Of a DNA stretch of 16,695 bases, positions 8,355-15,083 are shown piece after piece. The notes beneath the pieces are model-generated. The model ran no database searches and was not told the origin of the DNA. It saw nothing but the letters and a program-made list of their open reading frames with translations. The stretch's first letter is position 1. Each line of letters begins with the position of its first letter. Made by a program: the position numbers and the translations under genes. Source of the stretch: Clostridiales bacterium (GTDB taxonomy: Bacteria; Bacillota; Clostridia; Oscillospirales; Acutalibacteraceae); assembly GCA_012511005.1 (NCBI GenBank), contig JAAZGX010000040.1, positions 1-16,695 of the forward strand, given 5' to 3'.

Positions 8355-8948
8355 ATGGAGTCAATTAATGCAACGCAAAAAAGGATTTATGAATATCTTA
8401 TGGAGCGTTCACAAGACGGTGTTCCGCCATCGGTCAGGGAAATCGGCGCCGCAGTGGGGCTAAAATCAACATCCTCTGTCCAAGCCGCGCTTGACGCGCT
8501 TGAAAAGGCAGGGTATATTATGCGCGACCCGCTTTTAAAACGCTCAATAAGGCTTTTAGGGCAGGTTGACAATGTAATTTCCGTTCCGCTTTTAGGAACC
8601 GTTACCGCCGGTATGCCCATTCTTGCTGTTGAACAGATTGAGGGATATATACCGTATTCCGGCAGAGTTTCAAGGGATAAACCGTTATTCGCGCTAAAAG
8701 TTCGGGGCGACAGTATGATACAAGCGGGAATTTTTAGCGGTGATATTGTAATAGCGGAAAAAACGCCGTATTGCGAAAACGGCGAAATTGTTATTGCCAT
8801 GATTGAGGAAGAAGCAACGGTAAAGCGTTTTTATAAAGAGAACGGTCATTTTAGATTACAGCCCGAAAATGATGAATTTGAGCCGATTATTACGAATGAA
8901 GTAATAATTCTTGGCAAAGTGCTTGCACTTTATCGGGAATTTGGTTAA
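8355..8948 (+). CDS. lexA: LexA repressor
   Basis: SOS master repressor that self-cleaves when stimulated by RecA filaments. The chosen start (197 residues) has GGAAAGGA at 8336-8343 as its ribosome site. An in-frame ATG at 8334 would place this site inside the gene, and the GTG at 8346 is too close to it. The N-terminal winged helix-turn-helix (about 26-58) has REIGAAVGLKS and SSVQAALDALEKAGYI. The cleavage site is Ala85-Gly86 (VTAGMP). The catalytic dyad is Ser120 (RGDSMI) and Lys157 (ATVKRF), with spacing matching known LexA proteins. An operator and promoter lie directly upstream, and ldhA begins 33 bases downstream without an intervening terminator. Confidence 0.96.
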   Translation: MESINATQKRIYEYLMERSQDGVPPSVREIGAAVGLKSTSSVQAALDALEKAGYIMRDPLLKRSIRLLGQVDNVISVPLLGTVTAGMPILAVEQIEGYIPYSGRVSRDKPLFALKVRGDSMIQAGIFSGDIVIAEKTPYCENGEIVIAMIEEEATVKRFYKENGHFRLQPENDEFEPIITNEVIILGKVLALYREFG

Positions 8949-8981
8949 TAATATACTCATAAAGAACAATGGGGGAAAAAG

Positions 8982-10016
8982 ATGAAGGACATAGCATTTT
9001 ACGATGTAAAGCCGTATGACAAGATGTATTTTGATGCCCTTTCCCCTTTATATGGGTTTAATTTGAGGTGTTTTGAAAGCAAGCTCCACGAACACAGCGC
9101 AGTCTTATCACAAGGGTGTGACGGAGTAATTGCTTTTGTAAACGATTCCGCAGACAGAAAAACAATAGAAAAGCTCCACTCTTTTGGCATAAAAGTCATG
9201 GCGCTTAGAAGTGCGGGATATAATAATGTTGACTTAAAAGCGGCATTCGGCAAAATTCATATTTTACGCGTGCCTGCTTATTCACCTTATGCCGTAGGCG
9301 AGCATACGGCGGCGCTGCTTTTAGCGCTGAACCGCAAAATTCACCGTGCTTATAACAGAACGAGGGAGCATAATTTTGCGCTCTCAGGGCTTACGGGCTT
9401 TGACCTTTACGGCAAAACAGTAGGCGTTATCGGCACAGGCAGAATAGGCAGAGTTTTTATTGATATTTGCAAAGGCTTTGGAATGAAAGTTTTATCATAT
9501 GACCTGTTTCCTGACGAAAATGCGGGAATAGACTATGTTTCGCTTTCTGAGCTTTATAAACGCTCTGACATTATTTCGCTTCACTGCCCTTTAACGAAAG
9601 ACACGAAGCACATTATTAACGAGCATGCGCTTTCACTTATGAAAGACGGTGTTTATATATTAAACACATCGCGCGGCGCGCTTATAGATACGGAGGCACT
9701 CCTTACTGCCATTAAGAATAAAAAGGTCGGGGCTGTGGGACTTGATGTTTATGAGGAAGAAGAAGACTTCTTTTTTGAGGATTTTTCGGGTGAGATTTTA
9801 GAGGACGACACGCTTTTGCGGCTTTTATCAATGCCGAATGTCTTAGTAACGGGGCATCAAGCGTTTTTAACAAAGGAAGCGCTTGAAAACATAGCAAAAG
9901 AAACACTGCAAAACTTAAAAGACTTTTTCGACGGGAAGCCGCTTAAAAATGAGGTTTGCTATCGCTGTGAAAAATACGGAACCTGTATACAAAATCACGA
10001 GCAGCGTTGTTTTTAG
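8982..10016 (+). CDS. ldhA: D-lactate dehydrogenase (LdhA type) with Cys-rich C-terminal tail
   Basis: NAD-dependent D-isomer 2-hydroxyacid dehydrogenase (344 residues) that should interconvert pyruvate and D-lactate during fermentation. Resemblance to E. coli LdhA is close in ALRSAGYNNVDL, RVPAYSPYAV, NRKIHRAYNRTRE and LTGFDLYGKT. The Rossmann motif is GTGRIG (151-156), with Asp174 positioned to select NAD. The catalytic set is Arg231 (NTSRGALID), a Glu at 258-260 (DVYEEEEDFFFED) and His292 (GHQAFLT). After the point where E. coli LdhA ends (about residue 325 here), an extra 19 residues hold Cys326, Cys329, Cys335 and Cys343, a possible metal or redox site. GGGGGA precedes the ATG. The gene lies 33 bases after lexA, so it is likely transcribed with it, and a terminator follows. 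Confidence 0.9.
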   Translation: MKDIAFYDVKPYDKMYFDALSPLYGFNLRCFESKLHEHSAVLSQGCDGVIAFVNDSADRKTIEKLHSFGIKVMALRSAGYNNVDLKAAFGKIHILRVPAYSPYAVGEHTAALLLALNRKIHRAYNRTREHNFALSGLTGFDLYGKTVGVIGTGRIGRVFIDICKGFGMKVLSYDLFPDENAGIDYVSLSELYKRSDIISLHCPLTKDTKHIINEHALSLMKDGVYILNTSRGALIDTEALLTAIKNKKVGAVGLDVYEEEEDFFFEDFSGEILEDDTLLRLLSMPNVLVTGHQAFLTKEALENIAKETLQNLKDFFDGKPLKNEVCYRCEKYGTCIQNHEQRCF

Positions 10017-10032
10017 AAATATTAAATAAAGA

Positions 10033-10054
10033 CCGGACTGAAAAATCAGTCCGG
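10033..10054. terminator. Bidirectional intrinsic terminator between convergent operons
   Basis: CCGGACTGA (10033-10041), an AAAA loop and TCAGTCCGG (10046-10054) form a perfect 9-bp stem. The plus strand continues with CTTATTTTTT, a U-tract ending ldhA. Read on the minus strand, the flank is TCTTTATTTAAT, so the same hairpin can end the SPFH-DUF4838-YbjQ unit, whose last stop codon is at 10077-10079. Confidence 0.9.
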
Positions 10055-10076
10055 CTTATTTTTTATGGTACAAAGA

Positions 10077-10397
10077 CTACTCAAACTTAACGGCTGTGCC
10101 CGAAACGATTATCATCATCATACCGTTGTTTACACCAAGCACCTCGTAGTCAACCGCTACGCCTACTATAGCGTTTGCGCCCATTATAGCGGCACGCTCA
10201 GATACTTCACGCAAAGCATCTTCGCGGGATTTTAGAAGCTCATTTTCATAAGTTGCACTTCTTCCTCCAAAAAAGTTTGAAAGTCCTGCCTTAAAATCCT
10301 TAATGAAGTTAATTCCGGCAACGACTTCGCCGAAAACAGGTCCTAAGTACTGTGTTATTCTGTATCCTTCAATATTTTGTGTTGTTGTGATTAGCAT
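10077..10397 (-). CDS. YbjQ family protein (DUF74 heavy-metal-binding fold)
   Basis: A 106-residue YbjQ/DUF74 protein. The family forms small oligomeric rings and is loosely called heavy-metal binding, but its function is not established. Hallmarks are N-terminal ITTTQNIEGYRI, GxVFGEVVAG, GGRSATYENEL, SREDALREVSERA and GANAIVGVAVDYEVLG, ending in the beta strand MMIIVSGTAV. I chose the ATG at 10397 rather than an in-frame start 45 bases upstream because GGAG lies about 9 bases before it on the minus strand and family members begin MLITTT-like. The stop codon of the DUF4838 gene ends at 10402, leaving only 4 bases, so translation is probably coupled. No membrane segment or signal peptide is visible, so it should be cytoplasmic. 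Confidence 0.9.
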   Translation of the reverse strand: MLITTTQNIEGYRITQYLGPVFGEVVAGINFIKDFKAGLSNFFGGRSATYENELLKSREDALREVSERAAIMGANAIVGVAVDYEVLGVNNGMMMIIVSGTAVKFE

Positions 10398-10401
10398 AAT
10401 T

Positions 10402-12279
10402 TTATCTCCAGTCCCTTGGTGTTCCTGAAAAATCAGTGACATCTTCTTTCATATAATGACCTTCGCGAAGGCGTGTAGCGCCAAAGCGCATTAAGTCATC
10501 ATAAAACTTTTTGTTTTCATCTTTCCAGCCTGCTGCATTCTTTAAGCGTGAGAATTCCGCCTCTTTGTTACAAGCTTTCCAATACCGCCATGAAAGCTCG
10601 CTTTTTTCAATATTTTCATAAACCGTATCGTTATTTGCAAGCTTTTTGGCATTTTCCCAAAGCTCATCAATATAAGCAATTTCGTTTTTAGTGATATTCA
10701 GAACAGCTTTATCGGTTATATCCCTATAAATAGTCATATGCGTGTTGTTCTGTCCGGTTTTCGAGCATGTAAACCGTATATACTCTTTTATATATTGCCA
10801 ACCGTCACCATAGTATTCTTTAAGAAATCCGTCCGACTCTTTTTCAAGGTCACAATAAGCGTCCCATAACAAGCGTGAAAGTAAGTATGCCCTATACTCT
10901 GCAAATTCGACATTGCACTCGCTTGCCGTATAGTTGCCCTCCTCATAAACGCCGACAACGCTATTTTCGACAAAAAGCTGCATATTTGCCTGAATTACAT
11001 TGAAGTTTGGAAACGGCGCCGCATAATGCGAATAGTTAGTCGTATAATCCCATACATAAAGCCTGTTTGAAATCTCCGCCCATTTTTTAAGGTCATCACA
11101 GAACTTTACATTTTGCGGGCAGTCGGGGTCTGAAAGCGGGTGCGCAAAACAGCATTCTATTGAGCAAAGGCGCACAATGACATTATCTAAAGGCTTAATG
11201 TGTAAAGGCGGTGTGCGCGTATACTGATAAGCGAATGTATCAAACGCGGCGTCGGGGAATTCGTCTTTACAAGCGTCAGCAATTTGATTTACGAAGTTTA
11301 ACATCGTACCGGCGTGCGAGCCTTCATAGTCGTCAATAGCTTTACATGACGGGCATTCACAATAATCTTGATTGTCGTGCTGTGTTAAAGACACGATAGC
11401 TGTGGGGTCACGCCTTAAATATTCTTTAACTTCTGCTATGACGATATTTAGGACATCGGGATTAGTCAGGCATAATTGCCTGTCTGTCCGCTTGCCGTTT
11501 CGAAGCGCGAAATATTCCGGATGACTTTCAAAGTATTGTGACGCCTTGCAGAATTGCGTTGTAAGCGTGTGCGCGAAGCTGCCCACATAACCCATATACC
11601 CGCCGTTTTCGGCGGAAAGAGAACGGTATATGTTAGAATTTAATTTGTTGGCAAGACTGTATTCAAGATTTTTTGGGCTAATCCAATCCGTTTCTCTATA
11701 TTCAAGGTACGGTTTTTGGGAAATGTTTAAGTTTAGGGGAACTTTTACAGTTGTGCTTTTCGGCATATGGTAAAGGTTGTGAGCGTAAGCGCGAAAACCG
11801 AAAGCCTCCTCTAAAAAAGCATAAACGCTGTAAAGAGTGCCGCGCTTTTCGGCGCCCGCTATTATGATTTTTTTGTCCCTAATAAAAACATTAACATCCT
11901 CAAGCCCAAAAGAAGAGCGATTAACAGTGTATTCGCTGCCCTCACGATTAGTTTTCCCGACGATAATTTCTTTGGGAGAAGAAACTACGCTATCAGATAC
12001 AATAGGAATAAGTGTGCCGCTTATTTCCTTTAAGTAGTGCTGAAGTTTAAGCGCTGCCGTGTATTCGGAATTACCTTGCCCCTTTGCGCAAACTATAACA
12101 TAATCACTGACGCCATTTTCAATTATTGTCATAGAGGGCACCTCCTCTGGAATATTAATAATTTCTTCAGGTACAAAGGGAGGAACAACAGGATTTACGG
12201 TGTTTGAAATAATTACGGCAAGTATGGAAAGAAGAGCCGCCATCTTTTTAAGAACATCAAAAATATTGTCGTAACTCAT
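10402..12279 (-). CDS. DUF4838 protein, membrane-anchored or secreted, glycoside-hydrolase-like
   Basis: A 625-residue protein with one hydrophobic segment near the N-terminus (about 13-29) after a short charged start. This fits a signal anchor or signal peptide without a lipobox. A Pro-rich stretch follows. Residues 50-190 resemble the small alpha/beta domain found before GH20/GH67-like catalytic barrels (AALKLQHYLKEISG, EIIVGKT, GTLYSVYAFLEE, FGFRAY). The central DUF4838 region has SLTQHDNQDYCECPSCKA (298-314, with CxCxxC at Cys307, Cys309, Cys312) and then LNFVNQIAD. The C-terminal ~150 residues are helical and rich in charge. The family is found with carbohydrate-active enzymes, but no activity can be assigned. 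GGAGG precedes the ATG, 11 bases after the SPFH gene stop. Confidence 0.82.
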   Translation of the reverse strand: MSYDNIFDVLKKMAALLSILAVIISNTVNPVVPPFVPEEIINIPEEVPSMTIIENGVSDYVIVCAKGQGNSEYTAALKLQHYLKEISGTLIPIVSDSVVSSPKEIIVGKTNREGSEYTVNRSSFGLEDVNVFIRDKKIIIAGAEKRGTLYSVYAFLEEAFGFRAYAHNLYHMPKSTTVKVPLNLNISQKPYLEYRETDWISPKNLEYSLANKLNSNIYRSLSAENGGYMGYVGSFAHTLTTQFCKASQYFESHPEYFALRNGKRTDRQLCLTNPDVLNIVIAEVKEYLRRDPTAIVSLTQHDNQDYCECPSCKAIDDYEGSHAGTMLNFVNQIADACKDEFPDAAFDTFAYQYTRTPPLHIKPLDNVIVRLCSIECCFAHPLSDPDCPQNVKFCDDLKKWAEISNRLYVWDYTTNYSHYAAPFPNFNVIQANMQLFVENSVVGVYEEGNYTASECNVEFAEYRAYLLSRLLWDAYCDLEKESDGFLKEYYGDGWQYIKEYIRFTCSKTGQNNTHMTIYRDITDKAVLNITKNEIAYIDELWENAKKLANNDTVYENIEKSELSWRYWKACNKEAEFSRLKNAAGWKDENKKFYDDLMRFGATRLREGHYMKEDVTDFSGTPRDWR

Positions 12280-12290
12280 AAAACCCTCCG

Positions 12291-13460
12291 TTAATCTTTA
12301 GATTTTCCGCAGTTACTACAGAAGTTGCCCTTGTTTTCTGTACCGCAGGAGCAACGCCAACTGTCTGGATTTTTAGGATTTCCGCAGTTACTGCAAAAAT
12401 TACCCATATTTTCGGTACCGCATGTGCATTTCCAAGCGTCTTTATCTTTTTGTTCATTACCAAGCTCAAACAAGCCTTTTGCGCCGCTGCCTGCGCCTGC
12501 CGCCATATTCATACCGGCAAAAGCCATAAAAGCACCTGCGCCTTCGTTAGCTGCCGCGGCTTTCATAGCCGCCGCTTGCGCCTCTGTAAGAGCCGCCGCC
12601 GCCATTGTCGGGTCTTTGAGTACGGCGCTCTTTTGAAGCTCCTTAATCATATTTTCATCGTTTTCAGATGCCGTAACAGAGCTTACTCCGAAAGAGGAGA
12701 TTTTAATACCCCGAAGCTTCATCCACATAGCCGAAAGGATTTCGTTTAGCGCTTGTGACAGCTCCGTTGTGTGATTTGGAACAGCGCTGTATCTTATGCC
12801 CATCTCGGAGATTTTCGCGAAAGCCGGCTGTAAAGCCGTCAAAAGCTCTGTCCTAAGCTGGTCTTCAATCTCGTCACGCGAATATTCATAGTCAACATTT
12901 CCGCTGACATTTTTATAAAACAAAATAGGGTCAATAAGACGGTACGAATATTCACCGTGGCAGCGAATAGCGATATCAACATCAAGCCCTATATTTTTAT
13001 CAACAACTCTAAAAGGAATTGGGTTGACCGTTCCGTATTTATTGCCTACAAGCTCTTTCGTGTTAAAATAATAAACCCTTTGGTCCTTTGCCGTATCGCC
13101 CCCGTATGTGAAGCGTTTTCCGAACATCTTAAAACTGTCCTTAACACCTTGACCGAAACCGCCCTCAAAAACGGTAGGCGAGCTTTCGCTGTTATAGGTA
13201 AAATGACCTGCTTCAGCGCAGAATTCCACAACTTCGCCTTGGTCTACAATCATCATACATTGACCTTCATGCACAATAACACCGGAGCCGTTTGTAATAA
13301 AGTTATCACTGGCTCTTTTATTTGACGAACGCCCCGTAACGCGTTTTTCTCCCTTTTTTACAAGCACATTAGCCGCTATGGAGTCACAAACGAAGAATTC
13401 CTTCCATTGGTCTGCGAGTACACCGCCGCCCGAGCCAATAGCCGCCTTAATAAGACCCAT
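12291..13460 (-). CDS. SPFH-domain protein with two C-terminal zinc ribbons (YdjI/COG4260-like)
   Basis: A 389-residue stomatin/prohibitin-like protein of the YdjI type, which lacks an obvious N-terminal membrane helix and carries C-terminal zinc ribbons. The N-terminus (GLIKAAIGSGGG-x3-DQWKEFF) and VPNHTTELSQALNEI are consistent with this group. An Ala/Gly-rich stretch (12450-12620) leads to two tandem ribbons, each CxC-x8-CxxC. The ATG at 13460 is preferred over a TTG 18 bases upstream because AAAGGGG lies 8 bases before the ATG. Relatives in Bacillus sit beside PspA-type envelope stress genes, so membrane-surface scaffolding is a reasonable inference. Here the partners are DUF4838 and YbjQ instead. 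No protease residues are claimed. Confidence 0.88.
   Translation of the reverse strand: MGLIKAAIGSGGGVLADQWKEFFVCDSIAANVLVKKGEKRVTGRSSNKRASDNFITNGSGVIVHEGQCMMIVDQGEVVEFCAEAGHFTYNSESSPTVFEGGFGQGVKDSFKMFGKRFTYGGDTAKDQRVYYFNTKELVGNKYGTVNPIPFRVVDKNIGLDVDIAIRCHGEYSYRLIDPILFYKNVSGNVDYEYSRDEIEDQLRTELLTALQPAFAKISEMGIRYSAVPNHTTELSQALNEILSAMWMKLRGIKISSFGVSSVTASENDENMIKELQKSAVLKDPTMAAAALTEAQAAAMKAAAANEGAGAFMAFAGMNMAAGAGSGAKGLFELGNEQKDKDAWKCTCGTENMGNFCSNCGNPKNPDSWRCSCGTENKGNFCSNCGKSKD
12294..12434 (-). repeat. Tandem zinc-ribbon duplication inside the SPFH gene
   Basis: Two adjacent units (12360-12434 and 12294-12359 on the minus strand) encode nearly the same zinc ribbon. Each begins with Trp (WKCTCGTENMGNFCSNCG and WRCSCGTENKGNFCSNCG), with four cysteines in CxC-x8-CxxC spacing. 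The unit period is 25 residues and the last unit is cut to 22 by the stop codon. Shared DNA around the CxxC part points to a duplication of one ribbon. Confidence 0.85.
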
Positions 13461-13498
13461 ATCAATCGCCCCTTTCAAGGTTTTCTTAATATTACCAT

Positions 13499-13504
13499 AT
13501 TATA
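13499..13504 (-). promoter_or_regulatory. Possible -10 box of the SPFH operon
   Basis: On the minus strand TATAAT occurs about 40 bases before the SPFH start codon, in an AT-rich stretch between the upstream terminator and the gene. No convincing -35 is found at 16-18 bases spacing (AAAATT/TAAAAT only), so this is a weak call based on position and the -10 hexamer. Confidence 0.35.
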
Positions 13505-13545
13505 TATGAAAAGTACAGTAAATTTTATGAGAGAACGAGCAAAAA

Positions 13546-13569
13546 CGGACGGCAAAAATATGCCGTCCG
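13546..13569 (-). terminator. Intrinsic terminator of the amino-acid ABC operon
   Basis: CGGACGGCA and TGCCGTCCG form a perfect 9-bp GC-rich stem around a 6-base loop, starting 11 bases after the ATPase stop codon. In minus-strand reading the stem is followed by TTTTTGCTC, a U-tract. It separates the ABC importer from the SPFH operon on the same strand. Confidence 0.88.
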
Positions 13570-13580
13570 CTCTAAATCAT

Positions 13581-14360
13581 TTATTCATATTTTCGTAAAA
13601 ATTCTTTTAATCTGTCACTTGGATTTTCTCTAAACACTTCATTCGGCGTACCGCACGACTCGATAACACCGTCGTCCATAAAAATAACCTTTGTGGAAAC
13701 TGCCTCTGCAAACGCCATTTCGTGTGTGACGATAACCATCGTCATACTGTCGCTTGCAAGTTGCCTTATGACCTTTAGAATTTCGCCTGTAAGCTCAGGG
13801 TCAAGTGCGCTCGTAGGCTCGTCAAAAAACAAGATTTTCGGCTCAAGCGCCATAGCCCTCGCTATTGATACTCTTTGCTGTTGACCGCCTGAAAGTTCGC
13901 ACGGGTAGCTGTAAAACTTATCAGAAAGACCGACGCGCATTAAAATGCTCTTTGCTTTATCCTCTATTTCCGAATGAATTTGTTTGCGGTTTTTTCGGAA
14001 ATCGGTACGGTTTTTAGCAAGAGATTTTAATGCAAGCGTTACATTGTCAAGCGCTGTGTACTGCGGAAAAAGATTAAAGGATTGAAAAACAAGCCCAATT
14101 TGAAGCTGATTTTCACGCTTTTCCTTTTTTGTGAGCTTCTTTTCCGACGAGCTGTCAAAAACCATTCTGCCGCCTACAATTATTCTGCCGCTGTTTGCTG
14201 TTTCAAGCTGATTTATACAGCGTAGCAGCGTAGTTTTTCCGCTGCCTGACGAGCCGATAACAGACAGAACCTCGCCCTCGCACAAGTCAAAGGAAACGCC
14301 TTTTAAAACATGCGTTCTGCCAAAACTCTTTGTTAAATTCTCAACCTTTAAAACGGGCAT
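13581..14360 (-). CDS. Polar amino-acid ABC transporter, ATP-binding protein
   Basis: A 259-residue GlnQ/HisP-type ATPase that powers uptake through the neighbouring permease. Motifs are Walker A GSSGSGKT (36-43), Q-loop Gln93 (VFQSFNLFPQ), signature LSGGQQQR (156-163), Walker B ILFFDE (176-181), D-loop SALDPE (184-189) and switch His213 (VTHEM). A lysine-rich insert (about 72-85) and the SLAKNRTDFRKNRKQ region lengthen it a little relative to the usual 240-245. AAAGGA followed by GGGAA precedes the ATG. It is the last gene of a three-gene importer, 32 bases after the permease gene, and a strong terminator follows. Substrate class is inferred from the family: a polar amino acid such as Gln, Glu, His or Cys. 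Confidence 0.95.
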   Translation of the reverse strand: MPVLKVENLTKSFGRTHVLKGVSFDLCEGEVLSVIGSSGSGKTTLLRCINQLETANSGRIIVGGRMVFDSSSEKKLTKKEKRENQLQIGLVFQSFNLFPQYTALDNVTLALKSLAKNRTDFRKNRKQIHSEIEDKAKSILMRVGLSDKFYSYPCELSGGQQQRVSIARAMALEPKILFFDEPTSALDPELTGEILKVIRQLASDSMTMVIVTHEMAFAEAVSTKVIFMDDGVIESCGTPNEVFRENPSDRLKEFLRKYE

Positions 14361-14392
14361 TTCCCTTTTCCTTTCTGTTAATTTTAATTAAA

Positions 14393-15046
14393 TCAAGTTT
14401 TATAATAATCAAGCTTTTTCTCAACAAAATTAAAGAATAAAGTTAAAATTCCGCAAAACGCAAGATAAAATACTCCTGTGTAAAACAGGGGCCACAAAAG
14501 AGCCTCTTTGGCGATAAATCTTTCCGCCGCGTTTATAAGCTCAACAATGGCGATAACACGAATAAGCGAAGTATCTTTAACGAGCGTTATTACTTCGTTG
14601 CTGATAGGCGGGAGTATGTGCTTTACGACCTGCATTAAAACTACTTTAAAAAAGGTTTGTGTTTTAGTAAGACCGAGAACCTGTCCCGCTTCATACTGTC
14701 CTTTAGGAACACTTTCAATACCGCCGCGGTATATTTCAGAAAAATAGGCGGCGTAATTTATAACAAAGGTGATAAGAGCGGCAAGAAAACGGTCATCCTT
14801 AAATATAGGATAGTTAAAAAGCATGCCGGGAACATAAAAAACAACAATTATCTGGAGCATCAGAGGCGTACCTCTGATAATCCAGACAAATGTTTTAGTT
14901 GGAATGCTAAAGAGCTTAAACTTTGACATTGAGCCGAATGAGATAATAAGTCCAAGCGGCAGGGAGAATAAAAGTGTAAGCGCAAAAAGCCTGAGTGTAA
15001 CAAGAAACCCTTGAAAAAGTATAAGGGTTATTTCAAAAAAAGACAT
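14393..15046 (-). CDS. Polar amino-acid ABC transporter, permease
   Basis: A 217-residue HisM/GlnP-type inner-membrane permease. Hydrophobic segments near 8-38, 52-75, 85-102, 152-172 and 183-207 fit the family's roughly five-helix layout. FVWIIRGTPLMLQ (53-65) is the hallmark of the His/Glu/Gln/Arg permease group. The EAA loop that docks the ATPase runs from YEAGQVLG (118-125) to ILPPISNE (144-151). Only one permease gene is present, so a homodimer is expected. AAAGG lies about 8 bases before the ATG. The gene sits 37 bases after the binding-protein gene, a gap that contains a small hairpin. Confidence 0.95.
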   Translation of the reverse strand: MSFFEITLILFQGFLVTLRLFALTLLFSLPLGLIISFGSMSKFKLFSIPTKTFVWIIRGTPLMLQIIVVFYVPGMLFNYPIFKDDRFLAALITFVINYAAYFSEIYRGGIESVPKGQYEAGQVLGLTKTQTFFKVVLMQVVKHILPPISNEVITLVKDTSLIRVIAIVELINAAERFIAKEALLWPLFYTGVFYLAFCGILTLFFNFVEKKLDYYKT

Positions 15047-15066
15047 TAAACCAACCTTTTAGGGGC

Positions 15067-15082
15067 TTTGCCGTAAGGCAAA
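15067..15082 (-). other. Small hairpin between binding-protein and permease genes
   Basis: TTTGCC-TTAC-GGCAAA (minus-strand reading) forms a 6-bp stem with a 4-base loop immediately after the binding-protein stop codon. It is followed by GCCCC rather than a U-run, so it is not an obvious terminator. Such hairpins in transporter operons often stabilise the upstream mRNA segment, which would allow excess binding protein. That role is inferred. Confidence 0.5.
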
Positions 15083-15083
15083 A

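Noticed and set aside
10398..10442. An in-frame start 45 bases upstream of the chosen ybjQ start.
   Set aside because: It lies inside the DUF4838 gene, lacks a good ribosome site and adds a sequence not typical of YbjQ, whereas the ATG at 10397 has GGAG at proper spacing.
12325..12749. Plus-strand open frames opposite the SPFH gene.
   Set aside because: They are antisense shadows of the Ala-rich and zinc-ribbon coding region, have no ribosome site and resemble no known protein.
13461..13478. TTG start adding six residues to the SPFH protein.
   Set aside because: The ATG at 13460 has AAAGGGG at 8 bases and gives the usual MGLI-like N-terminus.
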